Part shown: piece after piece, positions 1 through 5,476 of the stretch | Numbering within the stretch: position 1 is the stretch's first letter | Layout: every line of letters starts with the position of its first letter | Assembly: GCA_003519685.1 (NCBI GenBank) | Contig: DOWG01000109.1 | Span: forward strand, 2,044 to 8,304 | DNA length: 6,261 nt | From: Lachnospiraceae bacterium | Lineage (GTDB): Bacteria > Bacillota > Clostridia > Lachnospirales > Lachnospiraceae | Direction: 5' to 3' | The notes under the pieces: model-generated | What the model saw: the letters and a program-made list of their open reading frames with translations, nothing else | Databases searched by the model: none | Told to the model about the DNA's origin: nothing | Position numbers and translations under genes: made by a program

Positions 1-24
1 TTGCTGGGGTGTGAACAGTAACAT
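1..24 (-). CDS. Start of an unidentified downstream gene, cut by the window edge
   Basis: An ATG at positions 22-24 opens a reading frame of eight codons (MLLFTPQQ) that runs off the left edge without a stop. It is preceded by AAAGGGA at 30-36, a plausible ribosome binding site five bases from the ATG that overlaps the TAA stop of the ATPase gene. Only ten bases separate that stop from this ATG, the same tight coupling seen elsewhere in the cluster, so the operon probably continues. Eight residues are too few to name a family. The start could be fortuitous; the binding site and spacing are the only support. Confidence 0.42.
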
Positions 25-34
25 AATCTTCCCT

Positions 35-1324
35 TTAAATACAGAAAGCTGCATAGTATGGTATGTATTTTATCTGGTTGAAATAATCAAAATTTCTCGA
101 TGAAATTTTGACTGCATAAGGAATATCACATTTCTGACGGAATACGCTGATGCTCTTCGATCTGGTGTTATCGCTGCAGTGAATCTCAATCGGAAGGAGA
201 TGGCCTTCTTTTGGAATAATAAAATCTATTTTTGCCATCGAATCAGACTCCCAGAAGGCAAACGGATAACCTCTGGCCTGCAAAGCCTGTGCCATATAAT
301 TTTCTAACAAGGCTTTCTTTCGGTTCGTAGAGAGCTTTTCATCCGCTGCGTGGCGGTCCTTTCCGATTTCTTCGGTCAATTTCGTATAGAGCAGACCGGT
401 ATCGGCAAGGTATAGCTTAAAATTCATATTTGACGCATCCTCCGCCGAATCCCCGGAGAAGAAGGCATTGCTGTCGGAAAGCTCTTCGCTGCATATTTTC
501 CTGCAGGGGATCGTATAAGATCTCTCGTTCAGCTTCTGAATAGCCCCCTGATACATTGCGTGAGTGGTACCTTTCCGGATTAATTTATACTGAAACTTTT
601 TATTGGTTTTTAACAGCTGAAGGGGAATACAGTCAAAGACCTGATTCATCTTCAGCGCATCGCTTTCCGGGTTGTCTCTTACGATAAAATCATGGTAGGA
701 ACCAATCAGATTCTGATGCTGTTCCGGAACATTAATCAGAGAGGACATATTGATATATTCGTTAATTGCAGCAGGCATTCCGCCTATCTGCAGATATAGG
801 TGAAAGAGCGTCAAAAGCTCTTTATGTACGATATCCGGTATCTTTTTGTCTGAATTAAAGTGATTCATAATCACTTCGATATACCATTCATTTCCGGTCG
901 CAATTAAAAATTCATCGAATTCCATCGGATCGATGGGAAGTGTTTGAAACCTCTGCCTGTGCTCTTTCGGAATCGGAGAACTGGAGATTGCCAAGATATA
1001 AGGAAAAGCACCGGAGGCCTGTAAATGCAGAATGGACGAAACCATCTCCGCCGAGGAAAGAATTTCATCTAGAATTAGAATGCGATTATTATGCAGGGGT
1101 TCCTCCTTTTTTGACGGAAAATACCGGAGCAGGCTTGTGCTTAAGCTTTTATCCTGCTCAAAGTTAAGATAAGTAATATGTTCAAAAAAAGATTTTGCAA
1201 AATCATAAGCAAGAAAAGTCTTTCCAACCCCCTTTGCGCCGGTCAGTAGGATTGGTTTGCGTTCCTTCTGATTTATCACATTATCTTTCCATTCAATTAA
1301 CAGATCAATGATTTTCCTTTTCAA
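35..1324 (-). CDS. AAA-family ATPase with DUF4143 C-terminal region
   Basis: This is a 429-residue P-loop ATPase of the AAA_14/DUF4143 type. Walker A is GAKGVGKT at residues 29-36, Walker B is ILILDE at 82-87, and the typical YLNFEQD strand lies at about 52-58. The QIGGMPAAI and KLYLADTGLLY blocks and a C-terminal IDF...PIEI region are characteristic of DUF4143. The family is widespread in anaerobes, its cellular role is poorly defined, and the C-terminal part resembles a PD-(D/E)XK nuclease fold. Here D367 and E380 are kept, but the usual lysine two residues after the Glu is His382, and Lys365 stands where Glu is common. Nuclease chemistry is therefore doubtful. The start is TTG (1322-1324), chosen because MKRKIIDLLIEWK matches the usual family N-terminus and AAGGGG lies nine bases upstream. 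There is no signal peptide or membrane segment. The gene sits six bases behind rluD in the same frame. Family assignment is firm; function is unknown. Confidence 0.93.
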   Translation of the reverse strand: MKRKIIDLLIEWKDNVINQKERKPILLTGAKGVGKTFLAYDFAKSFFEHITYLNFEQDKSLSTSLLRYFPSKKEEPLHNNRILILDEILSSAEMVSSILHLQASGAFPYILAISSSPIPKEHRQRFQTLPIDPMEFDEFLIATGNEWYIEVIMNHFNSDKKIPDIVHKELLTLFHLYLQIGGMPAAINEYINMSSLINVPEQHQNLIGSYHDFIVRDNPESDALKMNQVFDCIPLQLLKTNKKFQYKLIRKGTTHAMYQGAIQKLNERSYTIPCRKICSEELSDSNAFFSGDSAEDASNMNFKLYLADTGLLYTKLTEEIGKDRHAADEKLSTNRKKALLENYMAQALQARGYPFAFWESDSMAKIDFIIPKEGHLLPIEIHCSDNTRSKSISVFRQKCDIPYAVKISSRNFDYFNQIKYIPYYAAFCI

Positions 1325-1330
1325 TAAAAG

Positions 1331-2287
1331 CTACCCCTTATGTCTTAATTTCACTAATAATTTTGTAAAATAATCCGGAAGCGGTACGGTAAATTCCATG
1401 TATTCTTTGGTGGTTGGATGAATAAAGCCGAGTAAGCCGGCATGTAAAGCTTGTCCCTGAAGATGGAAGGGGTCTTTGACCGGACCGTATACCGTGTCGC
1501 CGAGAAGCGGGTGATGGATGCTTGCCATATGAACGCGAATCTGGTGTGTACGGCCGGTTTCCAGGGAGCACTCGATATAGGCATACCGGTTGCTGAGGTT
1601 TTCTAATACCTTATAGTTGGTCGCAGCATATTTGCCGTTTTTATAATTGACCGCCATCTTCTTGCGTTCCTTTGGATGTCTGCCAATGGGAGCTTCCACT
1701 CTTCCGCATTCTTCCTTAAATGGCTGATATACGATTGCCTGGTAGCGTCGGTTGATGGTATGGGCCTTTAACTGCTCTGCGATAAATGCATGGGCTTTAT
1801 CGTTTTTGCAGGCCACAAGAATCCCTGTGGTGTCCCGGTCAATCCGGTGCACGATTCCCGGACGCATATTGCCGTTTATTCCGGACAATTTTCCCTTACA
1901 ATGATAGAGTAAGGCATTCGCCAAAGTACCGGTTTCATGTCCTGCACCAGGGTGCACAACGAGCCCTTTCGGCTTATTAATGAGAATAATATCATCATCT
2001 TCATAAATGATATCGATTGGAAGGTCTTCCGGAATGATTTCAGCTTCTTTTTCCTTCGGCATATAACAAATCACCTTTGCACCGGTTTTGACCTTTAAAT
2101 TCGATTTTACGGGCTTGTCCTCCATTAAAACTCTGCTCTCTTCAATCAATTTCTGGATATAACTGCGGGAAAGTTCCTTTTGTACCTGCGAAAGATATTT
2201 ATCAATACGAATACCATTATACTCCTCATCTACAATCAATTTGATTCCCTGTTCCTCTTCGGAAAATCCCAATAAATCCTCTTCCAT
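1331..2287 (-). CDS. rluD: 23S rRNA pseudouridine synthase, RluA/RluD family
   Basis: This 318-residue protein has the full architecture of the RluC/RluD branch, which isomerises uridines in 23S rRNA. An N-terminal S4 RNA-binding domain covers about residues 24-75 (IRIDKYLSQ...SRSYIQKLIEESRVLMED). The catalytic domain follows, with LVVHPGAGH at 109-117, the motif GIVHRIDRDTTG at 144-155 containing the catalytic Asp150, IGRHP at 201-205, ETGRTHQIRVH at 243-253 and LLGDTVYG at 261-268. Length is normal for the family. The ATG start has AAAGGAAAGGA upstream, its last base eleven bases from the ATG, and the stop is TAG. The position directly after lspA matches Bacillus ylyB and supports an RluD-like protein, but the exact target uridines cannot be read from sequence, so the symbol is by family. 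It is a cytoplasmic protein acting on the ribosomal large subunit. Confidence 0.95.
   Translation of the reverse strand: MEEDLLGFSEEEQGIKLIVDEEYNGIRIDKYLSQVQKELSRSYIQKLIEESRVLMEDKPVKSNLKVKTGAKVICYMPKEKEAEIIPEDLPIDIIYEDDDIILINKPKGLVVHPGAGHETGTLANALLYHCKGKLSGINGNMRPGIVHRIDRDTTGILVACKNDKAHAFIAEQLKAHTINRRYQAIVYQPFKEECGRVEAPIGRHPKERKKMAVNYKNGKYAATNYKVLENLSNRYAYIECSLETGRTHQIRVHMASIHHPLLGDTVYGPVKDPFHLQGQALHAGLLGFIHPTTKEYMEFTVPLPDYFTKLLVKLRHKG
1334..1339 (-). promoter_or_regulatory. Ribosome binding site of the ATPase gene, inside the end of rluD
   Basis: AAGGGG is formed by the last two sense codons (Lys-Gly) of the rluD-like gene and lies nine bases before the TTG start of the ATPase. This site decides the TTG start, since no ATG or GTG lies between the rluD stop and that TTG. 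The TTG also sits in the loop of a small five-pair inverted repeat (CTTTT-ATTG-AAAAG, 1317-1330), which is probably too AT-rich to matter. The overlap suggests translational coupling with rluD. Confidence 0.7.
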
Positions 2288-2342
2288 GGTAGTTCGAATC
2301 CTTTCCTTTATAGTGTTAAAAAATGATGTTTATTGCCGGTTA

Positions 2343-2885
2343 TCATGGATTTTCATGCTTTTTCTGCTTTGTGTTTTTCCTGCGAAACATCTGATCCAGA
2401 AAATCCAGATCCGTGTCCTTATAGTAGAAAATCGCTAAAATAATAATCAGAATGGAAGCTACGGTTACATAGCTGTCCGCGATATTAAATACCGGGAAGT
2501 TAATTAGTTCAAAATAGATAAAATCAACGACATAGTCAAAGCGCATCCGGTCAATCAAATTACCGACGGCACCGGCCGCAATAAATATAAATACCAGTTT
2601 TAATGCCGTATATTTCCGATCCCTTGGAATATGCAGATAGACGAATAATAAGGCGGCCAATATAAAAATAGTGAAGATGCTTAAGGCACCGGCCTTTCCC
2701 TGTAGTATTCCCCAAACGGCACCACTGTTTTCGTGGTATTGGAGTTTTAATACATTTGGAATAAGCGTAATTGCGCCATCCTTCTGTAAAGTGGCTTTTG
2801 CCCAATATTTTGATGCCTGATCAATTCCAATCAGGATGCATAAGTAAATAAAATGTCTGATACGTTCCTTCATAATAATGACCAT
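2343..2885 (-). CDS. lspA: Lipoprotein signal peptidase (signal peptidase II)
   Basis: This integral membrane aspartyl protease removes the signal peptide from prolipoproteins after diacylglyceryl modification of the lipobox cysteine. The catalytic pair is visible: Asp112 in GAVGNLIDR (105-113) and Asp137 in FPVFNIADSYV (130-140). Other family landmarks are DQASKYW at 22-28 and ENSGAVWG at 52-59. Four hydrophobic segments are apparent, near 11-27, 66-84, 95-111 and 138-155, as expected. Length is 180 residues, including a basic and polar C-terminal tail (RRKNTKQKKHENP), slightly longer than the usual 150-170. The start is uncertain. The first ATG (2883-2885) lies only two bases after AAAGG, while the ATG at codon 5 (2871-2873) gives the usual MKERIRHF-type start but sits fourteen bases away. 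The gene follows aroB by 56 bases, and that gap can fold. Confidence 0.96.
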   Translation of the reverse strand: MVIIMKERIRHFIYLCILIGIDQASKYWAKATLQKDGAITLIPNVLKLQYHENSGAVWGILQGKAGALSIFTIFILAALLFVYLHIPRDRKYTALKLVFIFIAAGAVGNLIDRMRFDYVVDFIYFELINFPVFNIADSYVTVASILIIILAIFYYKDTDLDFLDQMFRRKNTKQKKHENP

Positions 2886-2900
2886 TACCTTTCTTGATTA

Positions 2901-2950
2901 TTATCGTATAGGACGCAATTTCCGGTGCGCCCGCCGGACCACTACGATAA
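2901..2950 (-). repeat. Nested inverted repeats across the aroB-lspA junction
   Basis: A perfect 8-bp inverted repeat, TTATCGTA at 2943-2950 and TACGATAA at 2901-2908 on the coding strand, encloses a GC-rich core. In that core two mutually exclusive stems are possible: GGGCGCA with TGCGTCC (seven pairs, one G-U, loop of eight), or TCCGG with CCGGA (five pairs, loop of eight). The outer left arm overlaps the last aroB codons and stop; the right arm ends shortly before the lspA ribosome binding site. No T-tract follows, so it does not look like an intrinsic terminator. A role in mRNA stability or in lspA translation is inference. Confidence 0.5.
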
Positions 2951-4039
2951 AACAGATTGAATTGCTTTGCTGATTTCTTTCTCCGATACGGTTGTATCAA
3001 TGATTCCTTTACCGATGTCCTTAAGAAGAATGAATTTGATATGTCCGGCATCCATTTTCTTATCCAGCTTGGTCACTTGCAAAACAGCCTCCGCATTTAA
3101 TCCCCGCACCGCTACAGGCTGTTCAAATGCCTGCAGGGTCCGCAGCACATCTTCGTATTGCTCCTGCGTTATATATCCCCGCTGTAGGGAAAGATAAGCA
3201 GCTGCAGCCATTCCGACAGAAACACATTCTCCGTGAAGTAAGGTAAAATTCTTTAGCTTCTCAACCGAATGTCCGATAGTGTGGCCAAAGTTTAACAATG
3301 CCCGGATGCCGTTTTCCTTTGGATCCTCTTCCACAACTTCCTTCTTGATCCGGCAGCTTCTGTCGATCATCTCTGCAAGAATGGGATAATTCTTCGCCTT
3401 AATTTCTGACGCGTGCTTTTGAATCCAAGTGTAGTAGTCATAATCTTTAATTAACCCGTGTTTGATAATCTCACTCATTCCGGAATATAACTGGTTTGAC
3501 GGCAGGGACCGCAGAACGGCCAGATTAATATAGACCAGTTTGGGCTGGTAAAAGGCACCTACCATATTCTTATAATCGTTAAAATCGACTCCGGTTTTTC
3601 CTCCGATACTAGAATCGACCATGGACAGCAGAGAGGTTGGAACTTGAACAAACCGAATCCCCCTCAGATAGGTGGAAGCGACAAAACCGGTTAAGTCTCC
3701 TACCACTCCTCCGCCCAGGGCAATCAGGATATCCTTACGATCAAAACCATGCCGTATCAGTTGCTCATAGCATTCTTTAACGGTATCCAGATTCTTGCTT
3801 TTCTCTCCGGCGGGAAACCGGTAAACGGTAACCGACTTTGCAATGGGACGAAGGATATCGGCCATCTCCCCTGCATAAAGCCTCGCTACATTACTGTCCG
3901 ATGCAATCATAAATTTTCGGTTCTGAATATCGAGGGACTGTAATCGTTCCGGTAAAAAACGATAGCTTTCCTCAATTTGAATCTCATAAGCTAATTTGCT
4001 ATCTACTTTTATTTCCAGCGTTTTTCCTGCTCCGTTCAT
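2942..4039 (-). CDS. aroB: 3-dehydroquinate synthase
   Basis: This enzyme converts DAHP to 3-dehydroquinate in the second step of the shikimate pathway to aromatic amino acids, using NAD and a divalent metal. The 365-residue protein is full length. The NAD-binding segment is ALGGGVVGDLTGF at 107-119, followed by PTSLLSMVDSSIGGKTGVD at 134-152, which supplies substrate and nucleotide contacts. The three expected metal ligands are present: Glu190 in SGMSEIIKHG, His253 in NFGHTIGH and His269 in LLHGECVSVGM, with the family's 16-residue spacing between the histidines. The reading frame upstream is closed by a TAA (at the start of the 4049-4081 hairpin region) with no ATG, GTG or TTG in between, so ATG 4037-4039 is the best start, although no good ribosome binding site lies at normal distance. 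Its place between ylmH and lspA differs from Bacillus, where other genes fill this position. Cytoplasmic. Confidence 0.97.
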   Translation of the reverse strand: MNGAGKTLEIKVDSKLAYEIQIEESYRFLPERLQSLDIQNRKFMIASDSNVARLYAGEMADILRPIAKSVTVYRFPAGEKSKNLDTVKECYEQLIRHGFDRKDILIALGGGVVGDLTGFVASTYLRGIRFVQVPTSLLSMVDSSIGGKTGVDFNDYKNMVGAFYQPKLVYINLAVLRSLPSNQLYSGMSEIIKHGLIKDYDYYTWIQKHASEIKAKNYPILAEMIDRSCRIKKEVVEEDPKENGIRALLNFGHTIGHSVEKLKNFTLLHGECVSVGMAAAAYLSLQRGYITQEQYEDVLRTLQAFEQPVAVRGLNAEAVLQVTKLDKKMDAGHIKFILLKDIGKGIIDTTVSEKEISKAIQSVLS

Positions 4040-4048
4040 ATAAAAATT

Positions 4049-4081
4049 GCATAACCATATCCTATCAGACTTTGGTTATGC
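4049..4081 (-). repeat. Perfect 9-bp inverted repeat before aroB
   Basis: On the coding strand GCATAACCA (4073-4081) and TGGTTATGC (4049-4057) are exact reverse complements separated by a 15-base loop. The 3' arm is followed by AATTTTTAT and then at once by the aroB ATG. There are two readings. It may be a weak intrinsic terminator or attenuator between ylmH and aroB, with four GC pairs of nine, a large loop and a T5 tract. Or it may be a translational element that loops out the spacer between the strong upstream ribosome binding site and the aroB start. The repeat is seen directly; its role is inferred. Confidence 0.6.
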
Positions 4082-4084
4082 CAT

Positions 4085-4092
4085 CCTCCTTA
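4085..4092 (-). promoter_or_regulatory. Consensus ribosome binding site at unusual distance from aroB
   Basis: TAAGGAGG is the best Shine-Dalgarno match in the window, yet 45 bases lie between it and the aroB ATG. The only nearer in-line option is an ATG touching it (4082-4084), which reads Met-Ala-stop and is too close to be initiated from this site. No recognisable gene starts at normal distance. It either serves aroB through the hairpin at 4049-4081 or is left over from a lost gene. Confidence 0.6.
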
Positions 4093-4117
4093 ACAATATA
4101 TTTCAAGATAAAGCATA

Positions 4118-4888
4118 TCAGGTATACAGAAGTACCTTCACGGAATATCTCCCCTTTTTTGTCTGATAGGAGGTTCCGATATAAATAAATTTACCATATC
4201 CTCGTACGGATACAACATCATGATCCTTTAATACATAGCTGTTTGATACAACTTCCCTGCTGTTTACATATACCTTTCCGCCTTGGATCAGACCGGCCAT
4301 ACTGCTTCTTGAGCTTCGAAAGGCTACCGAAAGAATACTGTCTAAACGGACGGAAGAAACAGTACCGGTAATCTCTTTTAATGCCGGATCATAATGAAAA
4401 TCCTCCTGCTCAATTACTGCGGCATTTACCATCGTATGCTTGACCTTAATAAGCTGTTCCGTAATAAATGCATGGATGGAAGACGTGCAGAATAAATACC
4501 CTTCCTTCTCCTTAACGAGAATATCACCGAGCTTACTCCGGTCAATGCCAAGACTAAGGATCGCTCCGAGAAAATCCCGATGAGTCAGAGAATCACTGAA
4601 CCTCTTATTTCTGGGACTGATTCGTATACAGGTGATGGGAAAAGGTATCTCCTCTTGCCCCGTGATACGATCATTTCCATAGAAGCACAGCATTTTTCTT
4701 TCCGCATCGGGAAACCCGCCGAAGAAATTATATTGTATTGCGGGCAATTCACTTTTCATGCTAAGAAAGATATTTTGTTCATTTAAATTCAAAAAATCAG
4801 AGAATACGCAGATGCCTTTGTAGTAACTTGTATTTGCCAAGTCCAGAAGGCGTCTGCGTAATAATTGTTCCTCTTTATCCATATGCAT
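4118..4888 (-). CDS. ylmH: YlmH family S4 RNA-binding protein (RqcP2-like)
   Basis: This 256-residue protein matches the YlmH family in length and order. An N-terminal domain of about 170 residues carries the block GGFPDAERKM (57-66) and the hallmark LTHRDFLGAILSLGIDRSKLGDI (101-123). It is followed by a C-terminal S4 domain at about 179-238 (VRLDSILSVAFRSSRSSMAGLIQGGKVYVN...GYGKFIY). From the literature as I recall it, family members bind ribosomes and can act in ribosome-associated quality control, and the gene lies in the division cluster of many Firmicutes without being a clear division protein. The start is either ATG 4886-4888, five bases after TAAGGA, or the ATG two codons later at eleven bases. 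The ribosome binding site overlaps the sepF stop, and eight bases separate the two genes, so the pair is probably coupled. In many relatives divIVA follows; here it does not. Confidence 0.93.
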   Translation of the reverse strand: MHMDKEEQLLRRRLLDLANTSYYKGICVFSDFLNLNEQNIFLSMKSELPAIQYNFFGGFPDAERKMLCFYGNDRITGQEEIPFPITCIRISPRNKRFSDSLTHRDFLGAILSLGIDRSKLGDILVKEKEGYLFCTSSIHAFITEQLIKVKHTMVNAAVIEQEDFHYDPALKEITGTVSSVRLDSILSVAFRSSRSSMAGLIQGGKVYVNSREVVSNSYVLKDHDVVSVRGYGKFIYIGTSYQTKKGRYSVKVLLYT

Positions 4889-4896
4889 AAGGTTCC

Positions 4897-5451
4897 TTAA
4901 AATTGAGAATGAAATGTCGGTGGTTCAAATCCCTGCTCCTGAATTAAATCAAGGTAGTCCCCTGAAATATCTACCGTATCCGGAGAAACGATAAAAATAC
5001 AATTCGAGATTCGGTGCAATTTTCCATTAATGGCATAGACAGAACCGGATACAAAATCCATCGTCCGCTGTGCCAGCTTATCATCAAAGCCTTCCAGATT
5101 GATTACGGTTGCTCTTCCCGAAAGCAGCATATCACAGATCTCCTGTGAATCCTCAAAGGAGGTAGGTTTCATAATGCATACTTCAAGTCCCTTTGATGTA
5201 GCTCGAATTGGAACAACTTTATTTGCCGAATTTCTTTCCATCCTGGACACCCTCTCCTTCCTGATCTCATTTGCTGTGGTCGATGATTGATTTTCGGGTG
5301 GTTCTTCGTTTATTTCTGCTTTTTGTGCCATTCTTTCAAGGCGTTTTGCCTTTTTTTGTTCCTTTTCCGACTCTTCCTCAAGATAATCTTCGTAATCGTC
5401 ATCCTCTGTAAGTTTCATGGAATTCAAAAAGTTTTTTAAAATATTTGCCAT
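4897..5451 (-). CDS. sepF: Cell division protein SepF
   Basis: SepF polymerises into rings or arcs, binds the FtsZ C-terminus and helps anchor FtsZ to the membrane at the division septum. The 184-residue protein has the expected three parts. A short N-terminal amphipathic membrane-binding helix occupies about 1-14 (MANILKNFLNSMKL). A charged, low-complexity linker follows (about 15-80; acidic EDDDYEDYLEEESEKE, then basic stretches). The globular SepF/DUF552 domain covers about 89-165, with the landmarks VCIMKPTSFEDS, ATVINLEGFDDKLAQRTMDFVSGSVYAINGKLHRI and FIVSPDTVDISG. Slightly longer than Bacillus SepF (about 150 residues), mainly in the linker. AGGAG at 5461-5465 lies nine bases before the ATG. 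It follows yggS by 25 bases, the usual neighbour in the ylm cluster. Confidence 0.96.
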   Translation of the reverse strand: MANILKNFLNSMKLTEDDDYEDYLEEESEKEQKKAKRLERMAQKAEINEEPPENQSSTTANEIRKERVSRMERNSANKVVPIRATSKGLEVCIMKPTSFEDSQEICDMLLSGRATVINLEGFDDKLAQRTMDFVSGSVYAINGKLHRISNCIFIVSPDTVDISGDYLDLIQEQGFEPPTFHSQF

Positions 5452-5476
5452 TGATCGATTCTCCTATCTCCCATCT

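Noticed and set aside
940..1167. Plus-strand frame of 75 codons inside the ATPase gene
   Set aside because: It is antisense to the conserved Walker B region, has a composition without domain character and no context as a gene.
35..1324. The ATPase as part of a defence or toxin-antitoxin system
   Set aside because: There is no partner gene, no repeats, no mobile element and no composition break around it; the neighbours are housekeeping genes.
2288..2342. Terminator or small gene between lspA and rluD
   Set aside because: The 55-base gap has a T-run (ATTTTTTAAC) but no stem before it, and no reading frame of useful length; it holds the rluD ribosome binding site only.
4091..4117. A promoter in the ylmH-aroB gap (TATATT on the coding strand)
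   Set aside because: The TATATT resembles a -10 box, but I find no acceptable -35 hexamer at 16-18 bases, and AT-rich intergenic sequence gives such matches by chance.
4889..4899. AAGG-AA-CCTT near-palindrome and ATGCAT at the ylmH start as an operator
   Set aside because: The arms are four bases with a two-base centre, they coincide with the ribosome binding site, and nothing else supports regulation here.
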